From positions 1 to 46,865 of IMG/VR virus record IMGVR_UViG_3300032297_000062: a stretch of DNA of 46,865 nucleotides. The stretch is one strand, 5' to 3'. The position numbers and the translations under genes were made by a program. Origin of the DNA: a virus. Shown here one piece after another: positions 36,832 through 43,415 of the stretch (position 1 is its first letter; each line of letters starts with the position of its first letter). Below the pieces are notes generated by a model. It was given only the letters and a program-made list of their open reading frames with translations, had not been told where the DNA came from and did no database searches.

Positions 36832-38328
36832 ATGTCATATGTAATATATAAAAATAACGGTGAGAAATTAACAGTTGTAGATGATGGTACAATTAACCAA
36901 TCAACTGATTTAACTCTAATAGGACGAAATTATCCTAGCTACGGTCAAGTACTTGATCAAAACTTTATTAAATTGTTGGAAAATTTTGCAGGATCTAAAA
37001 CTCCTGCAAAGCCAATGATTGGTCAGCTATGGTATGACACTGCTAGTAAAAAGATGAGATTTTATAACGGAGTTGGCTTTAAATCAGTTCCTCAAATTGT
37101 TAGTCAAGATGTGCAGCCTACTGATCAAGCAGAAGGAGATATGTGGTTCTTTAAACAAGAACAGAAATTATACTTTTTTGACGGTAGTACATATTCCTTA
37201 ATAGGTCCGCAGTTTAGTGGACGAAGTGCTCTTAATGCAATGGTACCAGCTTTAGTGTATGATATTGATAATTATCAACATTATGTATTGAAGCATAATG
37301 TGGAAAATATAGCAACTGGTGTAGTAGATTGTGTAGCAATTACTTCTACCGATGAATTTGAATTAAACACTACTACTATTCCGGGTTTTAGATTTATTAA
37401 AAAAGGTATTAATTTAATTAATACCACTAACGGTATATCTGCTACTAGCGATACTGGCGGTGCAATGATCTGGGGATCATCGTCGAATTCTCTAAGATTA
37501 GGAGGAACTTTAGCTACATCTTATGTAACAAAAGATGCTCCTAATTTTACAGCAGCTTTAACTATATCTGGAGTAAGTGCCGGTTCAGCAATCGACATTA
37601 ATTCCGGAGGATTAAAAGTACAAGTTAGTGCAGCCTCAACAGCAACAATTGTAGCAGGCGGAAATAGAGTTACACTATCTGTAAATGGATCAGGAACACC
37701 ACTTGATGCAATTAACATTGATGGTAGTAGCGGATTAAAAGTGTTGCCTAGCCTTTCAGCGGGACAAGCTGTTGATCTAGGATCAATTCAGTATGCATTT
37801 AACGAACTACATGTAACCGACATTTACTCTGACACATTTGTTGGAACATCTGTTCGATCTGGAACAGTTATTACTGGATCATTAAGCACTAGTACTAACG
37901 GCACAATTACAGGAAACTGGAGTCTAGCAACTGGATCTAAATTGAATGCTTCTTACGCTGACTTGGCAGAAAAATATAAATCAGATGCAGATTACGAGCC
38001 TGGCACAGTTTTAAGAATCGGCGGAAAAGAAGAAGTTACTATCTGTAATATGTATCAAGATGAGCAAGTAGCAGGTATTGTATCTACTAATCCAGCTTAC
38101 ACTATGAATGAAGATTTAGCAGGCGGAGTACTAATTGCACTTAAAGGTCGAGTACCTTGTAAAGTAAAAGGCAATGTAAAGAAAGGACAAATACTAGTAA
38201 CTAGTGATTTTCCAGGACATGCTGAAGTTAGACGAGAACAATTAAGACCAAATGAGTTAGGAGTAGTTGGAAAGGCACTCCAAGATTTTACTGGAGACTT
38301 CGGAGTAATTGAAGTAATGGTATATTAA
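36832..38328 (+). CDS. Tail fibre paralogue with Peptidase_G2-like C-terminal domain
   Basis: Fourth and last paralogue, 498 residues, separated from the third by three bases with GAGG as ribosome site. The N-terminal module lies at about 30-135 (LDQNFIKLLENFAGSKTP, PMIGQLWYD, GDMWFFKQEQKLYFFDG). The C-terminal domain from about residue 374 (ASYADLAEKYKSDADYE; VAGIVSTNPAYTMN; GRVPCKVKGNVKKGQILV) is clearly homologous to that of the third copy, while the middles have diverged. This suggests duplication followed by exchange of the receptor-facing part. The gene stop is followed directly by the bidirectional terminator. Confidence 0.8.
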   Translation: MSYVIYKNNGEKLTVVDDGTINQSTDLTLIGRNYPSYGQVLDQNFIKLLENFAGSKTPAKPMIGQLWYDTASKKMRFYNGVGFKSVPQIVSQDVQPTDQAEGDMWFFKQEQKLYFFDGSTYSLIGPQFSGRSALNAMVPALVYDIDNYQHYVLKHNVENIATGVVDCVAITSTDEFELNTTTIPGFRFIKKGINLINTTNGISATSDTGGAMIWGSSSNSLRLGGTLATSYVTKDAPNFTAALTISGVSAGSAIDINSGGLKVQVSAASTATIVAGGNRVTLSVNGSGTPLDAINIDGSSGLKVLPSLSAGQAVDLGSIQYAFNELHVTDIYSDTFVGTSVRSGTVITGSLSTSTNGTITGNWSLATGSKLNASYADLAEKYKSDADYEPGTVLRIGGKEEVTICNMYQDEQVAGIVSTNPAYTMNEDLAGGVLIALKGRVPCKVKGNVKKGQILVTSDFPGHAEVRREQLRPNELGVVGKALQDFTGDFGVIEVMVY

Positions 38329-38354
38329 AAAAGGACCCCAGGGGTCCTTTTTTT
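38327..38354. terminator. Bidirectional rho-independent terminator
   Basis: The inverted repeat GGACCCC-A-GGGGTCC (38333-38347) is flanked by six A (38327-38332) and seven T (38348-38354). It therefore gives a GC-rich hairpin plus U-tract on both strands. It begins at the stop codon of the last fibre gene and overlaps the stop codon of the convergent 38353-38988 gene, ending both transcription units. Confidence 0.92.
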
Positions 38355-38988
38355 ATGCTTCAGCTTTTGTTTTCTTTTTAGTAGGAGCAAGCTCTTCAGC
38401 TTTCCTACGCATTTCGGCAGCTTCTTTTGCAAGACGATCTGCTTCACTTCTAAACTTTTTAGCTTGATCTTCTGGACTTAACTCAGCTTGCGGAAGTGCT
38501 TCGAGATCAGCTAACGCCTTAGCGGCAGCTTTTTCATCACGAGCTTTATCCCATTTGCTCTTATATTCAGCCGGTGGTTCTTTCTTTTGACTAGGAACTC
38601 GTTCGCCCTCTGGAACTACTGCAAGTTCTTCTAAGCTAACACCCTTTTGATCTGCAATCAATTGGTTTAGTTCATCTAACGGCATGTTAGTGGTAGTGTT
38701 AGGAGTAACAATAACCATTTTAGTAGGAACCTTCTTAAGGTGCCCAAAGTTATGTAGATACTCTAACATATTGCTACCGTCTGGGAATTTACGAACAGCC
38801 AACACATCGGCAAGTTCATTCGCCTGTTGACCGCTGTCACTCTCAATACAGCTAATTAACGAATCGTGATACGAGTCGGTTAGGCCTGTTGTTCCAACGA
38901 CCAATGCGCTAGAAGCGTCACCAGGTAAAGTTCTATAGACAATAGCGAGCCTAGCACTATTGTTTTTCATCTTGCCTACATGTTTCAT
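38353..38988 (-). CDS. Conserved phage protein of unknown function with charged helical tail
   Basis: I choose the ATG at 38988 (MKHVGKMKNNSARLAIVYRTLPG, 211 residues) because AAGGAAAA lies just upstream and this start clears the preceding gene; a frame from 39039 would overlap it. Residues 1-110 look like a compact alpha/beta domain with LAIVYRTLPGDASSALVV and a YHDSLISCIESDSGQ helix. The C-terminal 90 residues are a Lys/Glu/Ala-rich helix ending PTKKKTKAEA. I recall similar proteins in marine T4-like phages, always unnamed. It is the last gene of a short operon behind a late promoter, so a virion or assembly role is possible, but nothing identifies it. Confidence 0.72.
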   Translation of the reverse strand: MKHVGKMKNNSARLAIVYRTLPGDASSALVVGTTGLTDSYHDSLISCIESDSGQQANELADVLAVRKFPDGSNMLEYLHNFGHLKKVPTKMVIVTPNTTTNMPLDELNQLIADQKGVSLEELAVVPEGERVPSQKKEPPAEYKSKWDKARDEKAAAKALADLEALPQAELSPEDQAKKFRSEADRLAKEAAEMRRKAEELAPTKKKTKAEA

Positions 38989-38998
38989 AATATTTTCC

Positions 38999-39202
38999 TT
39001 ATTGTGCGGGTGCTTGTTCAGCAGCCTGCGCTGGTACAACGGCGATTAGAAATTTATCTAACTTGTTGAATACTGCACCAACACCTGCCATCTCTGCGGC
39101 TTTAAAGGCACCACGAGTTGCGGCAATATCAATGATTGCTCGCAAATTTTGCAAGTCTGTAACTGTAAGTTCCGGACTCTTTTGTTCTTGTTCTTCTGCC
39201 AT
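38999..39202 (-). CDS. Small conserved phage protein of unknown function
   Basis: A 67-residue acidic-to-neutral helical protein: MAEEQEQKSPELTVTDLQN, then AIIDIAATRGAFKAAEMAGVG and an Ala/Gln/Pro-rich end. The pattern IDIxxxRGAFxxAEMxxVGxxxxKL recurs, in my memory, in T4-like cyanophage proteins of the same size found beside the protein encoded at 38353-38988. AGGAGAT precedes the ATG. Middle gene of the three-gene late unit. No function can be assigned. Confidence 0.7.
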   Translation of the reverse strand: MAEEQEQKSPELTVTDLQNLRAIIDIAATRGAFKAAEMAGVGAVFNKLDKFLIAVVPAQAAEQAPAQ

Positions 39203-39211
39203 TTTAATCTC

Positions 39212-39490
39212 CTATTTGTGTAAGTATGGGCAACTCAAAGTAAACATTGTCAGTTCCTTTGGATCTTCGAATCCTACTTCAATTCGAGTAACCATTTTTC
39301 CTTGGCTATCTAATCCTGTAGTTTTACGAATGCTATAACGCTGATCCAAAAACTGGTATATCCACCGATCAATCATTTTAGAATCTACCATTTCTGCAAT
39401 AGTAAATTTTGTAAAGTTGGGAGGCATTCTTTCTAACTTTCTCAATCCAAGAAAGTTTAACGGATTTGCCTTCCCCCTTGTTAACGACAT
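39212..39490 (-). CDS. Small conserved phage protein of unknown function (first gene of late unit)
   Basis: A 92-residue protein with a basic N-terminus (MSLTRGKANPLNFLGLRKL), a helical centre (MIDRWIYQFLDQRYSIRK) and an ending that includes VGFEDPKELTMFTLSCPYL. The motif FEDPKELTxFxLxCPxL is, from memory, conserved among T4-like marine phage proteins with no assigned function. AGTAGG lies upstream of the ATG and a perfect late promoter TATAAATA lies 13 bases before the start, so this is probably expressed late. Confidence 0.7.
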   Translation of the reverse strand: MSLTRGKANPLNFLGLRKLERMPPNFTKFTIAEMVDSKMIDRWIYQFLDQRYSIRKTTGLDSQGKMVTRIEVGFEDPKELTMFTLSCPYLHK

Positions 39491-39502
39491 AATATACCTA
39501 CT

Positions 39503-40768
39503 TTATTTATAATAAGCATATTGCCCGAATGGAGATTTGATATTCTCGTTTCCGTGAATAACAAACAGCGTATCGCAATAGTTTTCGTCACCCCAGCTAC
39601 CGCAAGGATAACCGTCTGTAAACATAATGAACTTTTTAGGTTCAATACCTTGTTCTTTCATGAACTCAAAGTTAACATCAAAATCAGTGCCACCGCCACC
39701 TTTAACTTTGTATTCCATAATTTCGTCAGCATTATCGCTACCAAATTTAGCATAGTTATATACACTAGTGTCAAAGCACCACAGATCTAATTTAAAATCT
39801 TGATACTCGTCCATAATGCCTTTAACTTCACTAATAAAGTCATTTGCCATTTTGTCTGAAATACTACCAGACATATCAATTGCTACTGACACATCTACAG
39901 TTTCTTCGTTCATCATACCTGGCAATACTGCACCACAATGCTGTGACTTACGGTTAGGACGCGAAAAGCTAAAATTGCTTTTAAGAATACTTTGAATATT
40001 CATACGCAACAATTCACGCCAGTCCATCTTAGGCTCGGTAAAGTCGCTAATCAATCGAGCAACGCCTGCTGGAGTTCGCCCGGCACCTGCTGCCTGATAG
40101 GCACTAATCATTGCTTCTTTGATTTCGTCACGAATTTGTTTCTTTTCTTCGGCGGTTAATTTGGGACGACCTTTGCCACTGCCGTCTACTTCTTCACCGT
40201 CTTTTCCGCTACCTTCACCTTCTCCGTCTTCGCCATCTAAGTGTTCGTCCAACAATTCGCCAAGAGATTTAAAATCAATCTTGTCTGCTTTGTCATACAG
40301 TTCTTGATAGATTTGTTCATAGCTCATTCCACGATATTTGTTATCTTGGAAGATTTTAATACAGCTAGGCACTGCACCAATTTTCTCATCTTTAAGAATT
40401 TGGTTAGTAGCATAGTCTGCGGCAATGTTTGACAATTGGGGATCTCGTCCATCGCGTCGACCCATATGATCAAACACATTATGTAGGACTTCGTGTGCAA
40501 AGCCAAACTCACATTCTTTAGGATTGAGCTTGTCTACAAATTCGTTATTATAATAAAAATTACGGCCGTCAGTCGCAAGTGTTTGACACCATTCACTGGC
40601 TTCAACAATTTTCATTCGGGTAGCCATATTACCAAAGAACGGATGGCGAAGCAACAAACCCACACGGGCTGTAATCAACTTATCCAAAATTTTATTCTTT
40701 TCGTTCTCGCTAAACACGCGAGCGGGCTTGTCTTTTTTAATCTTTTCTTGCTTCATTACTGCTGACAT
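39503..40768 (-). CDS. VWA-like and metallopeptidase-like protein (DUF2201 type), MoxR partner
   Basis: I start at ATG 40768 (MSAVMKQEKIKKDKPAR, 421 residues), backed by AAGGAG a few bases upstream; a frame from 40807 has no such site and would begin within the promoter. Two parts are visible. Residues about 35-150 include HEVLH (about 91-95), an HExxH zinc-peptidase motif, in the context FGFAHEVLHNVFDHMGRR. Residues about 285-421 form a von Willebrand A-like domain with the MIDAS motif DMSGS (about 297-301), GGGGTDF and FTDGYP. A Gly/Glu/Asp-rich linker lies near 180. This is the predicted-metallopeptidase plus VWA architecture usually encoded beside MoxR ATPases, as here. The substrate is unknown. 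Confidence 0.82.
   Translation of the reverse strand: MSAVMKQEKIKKDKPARVFSENEKNKILDKLITARVGLLLRHPFFGNMATRMKIVEASEWCQTLATDGRNFYYNNEFVDKLNPKECEFGFAHEVLHNVFDHMGRRDGRDPQLSNIAADYATNQILKDEKIGAVPSCIKIFQDNKYRGMSYEQIYQELYDKADKIDFKSLGELLDEHLDGEDGEGEGSGKDGEEVDGSGKGRPKLTAEEKKQIRDEIKEAMISAYQAAGAGRTPAGVARLISDFTEPKMDWRELLRMNIQSILKSNFSFSRPNRKSQHCGAVLPGMMNEETVDVSVAIDMSGSISDKMANDFISEVKGIMDEYQDFKLDLWCFDTSVYNYAKFGSDNADEIMEYKVKGGGGTDFDVNFEFMKEQGIEPKKFIMFTDGYPCGSWGDENYCDTLFVIHGNENIKSPFGQYAYYK
39504..39511 (-). promoter_or_regulatory. Perfect late promoter TATAAATA on the minus strand
   Basis: The plus strand reads TATTTATA at 39504-39511, giving TATAAATA on the minus strand, 13 bases before the ATG at 39490. It overlaps the stop codon of the VWA gene. 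It would direct gp55-dependent transcription of the three small genes down to the terminator at 38327-38354. The short distance leaves only a brief leader. Confidence 0.65.
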
Positions 40769-40798
40769 AAAGGCTCTCCTTGTTACTGTATATATACA

Positions 40799-40827
40799 AT
40801 TATACACTCAAATTAGAAAAAATGCAA
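40799..40827 (-). promoter_or_regulatory. Sigma-70 promoter for the VWA gene, with palindrome over the start site
   Basis: On the minus strand, TTGCAT (40822-40827) is followed after 17 bases by a perfect TATAAT (40799-40804). Immediately downstream lies the perfect palindrome TGTATATATACA (40787-40798), which covers the expected start of transcription and could be a repressor site. AAGGAG and the ATG follow. The promoter lies between the MoxR terminator and the VWA gene. Confidence 0.72.
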
Positions 40828-40829
40828 GT

Positions 40830-40851
40830 AAAAAAGGACCCCGCAGGGTCC
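40830..40851 (-). terminator. Rho-independent terminator after the MoxR gene
   Basis: On the minus strand the hairpin GGACCC-TGCG-GGGTCC (40836-40851) starts four bases after the MoxR stop codon and is followed by a run of six T (plus-strand A 40830-40835). Stem sequence is nearly the same as the terminator at 38327-38354. Confidence 0.85.
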
Positions 40852-40855
40852 AATT

Positions 40856-41938
40856 TTAGCCTTCCATTGCTGTGATAATGTACTTACCGTATTTGTCATG
40901 GAACTTGTCAAAGTTCTTCAATTTGCTAGCATCAAACGGCAAGTTGTAGCTAGTCAACGCAACCTTAGCACCCATAACAACCAATTCAGTTGGGAAATTA
41001 TCCATCATAAAGCCAAAGAAGTTGTCTGCCATAGAATCCCAATTCTTAGACTTCTTCAAGTCTGCTTCCTGGAGTTCATAGCACAAGCTAATTGCCAAAG
41101 AGTACATCGCAGAAATTTCTTTAATGTTAACTTTGGTAACCTTGCCAGACAGAATGTCTTCGGGCTTAGGCATTTGTTTTGCAACCTTGCGGTGAGCCAT
41201 AAACTTAACAGCAAGGCCTTCACCAACTGCACCTGCAACCAAATCAGTCAAAGTGTTTTCTGGCAAGTCGTCATCCATCAACAATTCAGAAACGAAACTC
41301 CAAGAGCGAGGAGTAGCAAACGAGCGTGAGCTAGACTTTGGATCGAAGTCGTACAAGTCTTGTTTGGCAAAGCCGATGTAGCCAACAACCTGTTCGTGAA
41401 CCTTGTTTTTAACAGCCCACTGATTCCAGTCTTCGTAATCTGTACGAAGTTCGATGTGCAAGAAACGATTAGCCAATGGACTAGGCATACGATAAGTAAC
41501 ACCCTTGTCAGTTTCACGGTTACCAGCGGCAACAATGCTAACGCCTTTTGGCAATTTGTATGTACCAACTTGTCGGTTCAAAACCAATTGATAAGCCGCT
41601 GCCTGTGTAGCAGGCGCCGCACTGTTCAATTCATCCAAGAACAGGATAGCAGTAGATTCTGGATCTGTAGGCAATTCTGCAGGAGGTGCCCAAGTCATTG
41701 TATTCTCGTTTGCATTGTAATACGGAATACCTTTAATGTCAGTAGGTTCCCAAAGTGACAAACGGACATCAATAACCTCGCGGCCTTGTTCCTCGCCAAT
41801 TTGTTTAACAATATCGGACTTGCCGATACCTGGTGCGCCCCACATAAAAATTGGACGCTGAATCTTAATGCCCTTACGGACAGCCGCTTTGGCTTCGTTA
41901 GGAGAGCAAGTACGGTTTGCGGAGATTTTTTCTGCCAT
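40856..41938 (-). CDS. MoxR-family AAA+ ATPase
   Basis: At 360 residues it shows Walker A GAPGIGKS (34-41), a WEPTDIKGIP loop (63-72), Walker B AILFLDE (97-103), sensor-1 IVAAGNRETD, and an arginine-finger region SPLANRF. These place it in the MoxR/RavA group of AAA+ ATPases. Such ATPases act as chaperones or remodelers together with VWA-domain partners, and the next gene is exactly such a partner. In T4-like marine phages this pair recurs without a known role. A perfect sigma-70 promoter drives it, its leader has a hairpin with a T run, and a terminator follows. No GAGG-type ribosome site is obvious; AGAAAG lies 9 bases before the ATG. Confidence 0.9.
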   Translation of the reverse strand: MAEKISANRTCSPNEAKAAVRKGIKIQRPIFMWGAPGIGKSDIVKQIGEEQGREVIDVRLSLWEPTDIKGIPYYNANENTMTWAPPAELPTDPESTAILFLDELNSAAPATQAAAYQLVLNRQVGTYKLPKGVSIVAAGNRETDKGVTYRMPSPLANRFLHIELRTDYEDWNQWAVKNKVHEQVVGYIGFAKQDLYDFDPKSSSRSFATPRSWSFVSELLMDDDLPENTLTDLVAGAVGEGLAVKFMAHRKVAKQMPKPEDILSGKVTKVNIKEISAMYSLAISLCYELQEADLKKSKNWDSMADNFFGFMMDNFPTELVVMGAKVALTSYNLPFDASKLKNFDKFHDKYGKYIITAMEG

Positions 41939-41955
41939 GTTACACTTTCTAGAGT

Positions 41956-41986
41956 AAAAAAATTGGTACAGTTTGTTTCGCTGTAC
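41956..41986 (-). promoter_or_regulatory. Leader hairpin/dyad with T run, upstream of MoxR gene
   Basis: On the minus strand GTACAG (41981-41986), a nine-base loop and CTGTAC (41966-41971) are followed by CCAA and seven T (41956-41962). It sits at the expected transcription start of the MoxR gene. It could be a transcription attenuator, an mRNA-stabilising hairpin or an operator; the six-pair stem is modest. Confidence 0.45.
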
Positions 41987-41990
41987 ATTA

Positions 41991-42019
41991 ATTATACGCT
42001 ATTTCTGTGTATGTGTCAA
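41991..42019 (-). promoter_or_regulatory. Perfect consensus sigma-70 promoter for the MoxR gene
   Basis: On the minus strand TTGACA (42014-42019), exactly 17 bases (41997-42013), then TATAAT (41991-41996). Both hexamers and spacing are ideal for host sigma-70 polymerase. It lies in the last codons of the upstream 130-residue gene. Strong early expression is expected. Confidence 0.88.
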
Positions 42020-42391
42020 GCGAAATTTCTCTCTAGAAGTGCCGTATTTTTGGATGTCGCCAGAAAACAACACCAATTGGACAGCCATTTTTTCGCCAAA
42101 AACCATGATAGATTTGTTACCCAAAAAGAATGGACAATCAATAAAGTTGTCCAATTGGATAATAAGTTTATTTGATAAAAACGGGTTCTTTTCTGGATAG
42201 CTAACTTCGTAGGATTTTATTCCTGCTTTAGTTAGTATATCAAATCCAAATTCTGTAAGTCTATAACCACCTTGTGCCTTTTGGCGAGGATTTTGCCAAA
42301 TTGCAATATTGTAATCCCTTACTTGTTTTTCTCCTCGAGGGAGGTCAAGTGTTTCGAGTACATATTTTGTGATTTCAAGCCTTCGGCTCAT
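41999..42391 (-). CDS. Conserved phage protein of unknown function
   Basis: A 130-residue protein beginning MSRRLEITKYVLETLDLPRG. It contains IWQNPRQKAQGGYRLTEFGF (about 31-50), LDNFIDCPFFLGN (about 80-92) and VFGEKMAVQLVLFSGDI (about 97-113). I recall this arrangement as a conserved, unnamed family in T4-like marine phages. The GYRLTEFGFDxLTKAGI part looks like a small DNA- or RNA-contacting helical motif, but this is only impression. Its start overlaps the end of the gene at 42375 by 17 bases, and its 3' end houses the MoxR promoter. Confidence 0.7.
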   Translation of the reverse strand: MSRRLEITKYVLETLDLPRGEKQVRDYNIAIWQNPRQKAQGGYRLTEFGFDILTKAGIKSYEVSYPEKNPFLSNKLIIQLDNFIDCPFFLGNKSIMVFGEKMAVQLVLFSGDIQKYGTSREKFRLTHTQK

Positions 42392-42674
42392 TGGTTAATT
42401 TCTCGCCAGTTGTTAATTTATAAACAGAAAAATCCTGGCAATTAAAGGTCTTGTTTAGCTTTTCTGCTAAGTTAATAGCATGTCCGGCATTTGAAAAACT
42501 AACCTTTTTATACTTTGGTCCGACATCTTGTGCAATAATGCTACTAAGTTTTAAGTTAACTGGCTTGTCTTTGTAAAAAACTGCCCAGATTGCTTCGGCT
42601 TCCAGTACTTGTTCTGTTTTGTAATTTTTTTTGTTAGTGATTTCTAATAATACGGTTGGCTTAGGCCTACTCAT
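42375..42674 (-). CDS. Conserved phage protein of unknown function
   Basis: I take ATG 42674 (MSRPKPTVLLEITNKKNYKT, 99 residues) with GGAG upstream; a TTG at 42686 would add only MERT. The protein has EQVLEAEAIWAVFYKDKPVNL, VGPKYKKVSFSNAGHAINLAEKLNK and FSVYKLTTGE segments. It is recalled as conserved among cyanophage and pelagiphage genomes, always hypothetical. It is basic and probably a small alpha/beta fold. It sits between a GTG-start gene and the 130-residue protein in a dense minus-strand cluster. Confidence 0.7.
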   Translation of the reverse strand: MSRPKPTVLLEITNKKNYKTEQVLEAEAIWAVFYKDKPVNLKLSSIIAQDVGPKYKKVSFSNAGHAINLAEKLNKTFNCQDFSVYKLTTGEKLTNEPKA

Positions 42675-42709
42675 GGTGCGCTCCAAATATACGCACTTAT
42701 TTATTTTAA

Positions 42710-42937
42710 TTAGCGCAAACCACCACCGTCCATACTAATTTGGATAACTTCTTCTGCCGGCGTCTTAGCGGCCTCTACTTCTGCATTTCCTACTAATCTA
42801 GTCATTACTAGTGCTAGTGCATCCGCTAAACTTACGGCATCTTTTATGTCTAAAACCAAAGTCTTTTGACCGGATTTGTTAGCAATCCTAGCCTTTTCTA
42901 GGAAGTTTTCCACTGGAATTGTGTTAATTGGTTTCAC
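42710..42937 (-). CDS. Small protein of unknown function with GTG start
   Basis: A 75-residue protein that appears to start with GTG at 42937, overlapping the end of the previous gene by 14 bases; no ATG occurs near the N-terminus, and GGGAAG lies about 10 bases upstream. The sequence has helical Ala/Val/Leu-rich stretches (DAVSLADALALVMTRLVG) and ends ISMDGGGLR. No known motif is found. The start codon is the least certain in this cluster. Confidence 0.58.
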   Translation of the reverse strand: MKPINTIPVENFLEKARIANKSGQKTLVLDIKDAVSLADALALVMTRLVGNAEVEAAKTPAEEVIQISMDGGGLR

Positions 42938-43415
42938 TGTCTTTCTTCCCTACAGTATTGAGCATTGTACGCATTTCAGTTTCTGTCTTAAATGGACCTT
43001 GAAACGGATATCGCTCAAGTGTAATTAACTTAGGACAAAAGCTCTTAACCCAACCTTTGCGGAATTGAATTACATAGTAACCTGCACAGTATTGACTTTT
43101 GCTCTTTGTACTTTTGGCGTAGATGGGCAATTTCTTTCGAACATTATACAACGGATTGTAAGGTTTTGAACTGCACGGATAGTCGTATACTGTATGCTCA
43201 TCTGTTCCTACTTTAACAGTAGTTTTAGGATATTGTTCAAATCGAATGCCTAATTCTTCAACTACCTTATCTAGGCTTCCAACTTCGAATTTCTGACCGT
43301 GTTTATTAAAAGAGTATGTTTTCTTTTCTTTTGAAAGGGTTCCAATTTTCTTTCCGTCTTTTTCAAGCAACCAAGATTTACCTGCAATTAATGGTTTAGC
43401 ATTGATTTCTGTCAT
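42924..43415 (-). CDS. Conserved phage protein of unknown function
   Basis: A 163-residue protein overlapping the nuclease gene by four bases (ATGA), with AAAGGAG upstream. The N-terminal third is an SH3- or Tudor-like beta region (KSWLLEKDGKKIGTLSKEKK). The centre has YDYPCSSKPYNPLYNVRKKLPI and QYCAGYYVIQFRKGWVKSFCP, a set of conserved Cys, Pro and Tyr residues that I recall from T4-like marine phages. Cys at about 101, 130 and 144 could be structural, but no metal site is evident. It is probably co-translated with the FEN nuclease, suggesting a DNA-metabolism role by association only. Confidence 0.72.
   Translation of the reverse strand: MTEINAKPLIAGKSWLLEKDGKKIGTLSKEKKTYSFNKHGQKFEVGSLDKVVEELGIRFEQYPKTTVKVGTDEHTVYDYPCSSKPYNPLYNVRKKLPIYAKSTKSKSQYCAGYYVIQFRKGWVKSFCPKLITLERYPFQGPFKTETEMRTMLNTVGKKDSETN

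Noticed and set aside
39503-40807. VWA protein starting at 40807
   Set aside because: That start lies upstream of the TATAAT and would leave the start codon untranscribed from the assigned promoter; 40768 has AAGGAG.
42686-42710. AATAAATA-like element upstream of the 99-residue protein
   Set aside because: It matches late promoters only partly and sits in a run of A and T at a gene junction, so it is not convincing.
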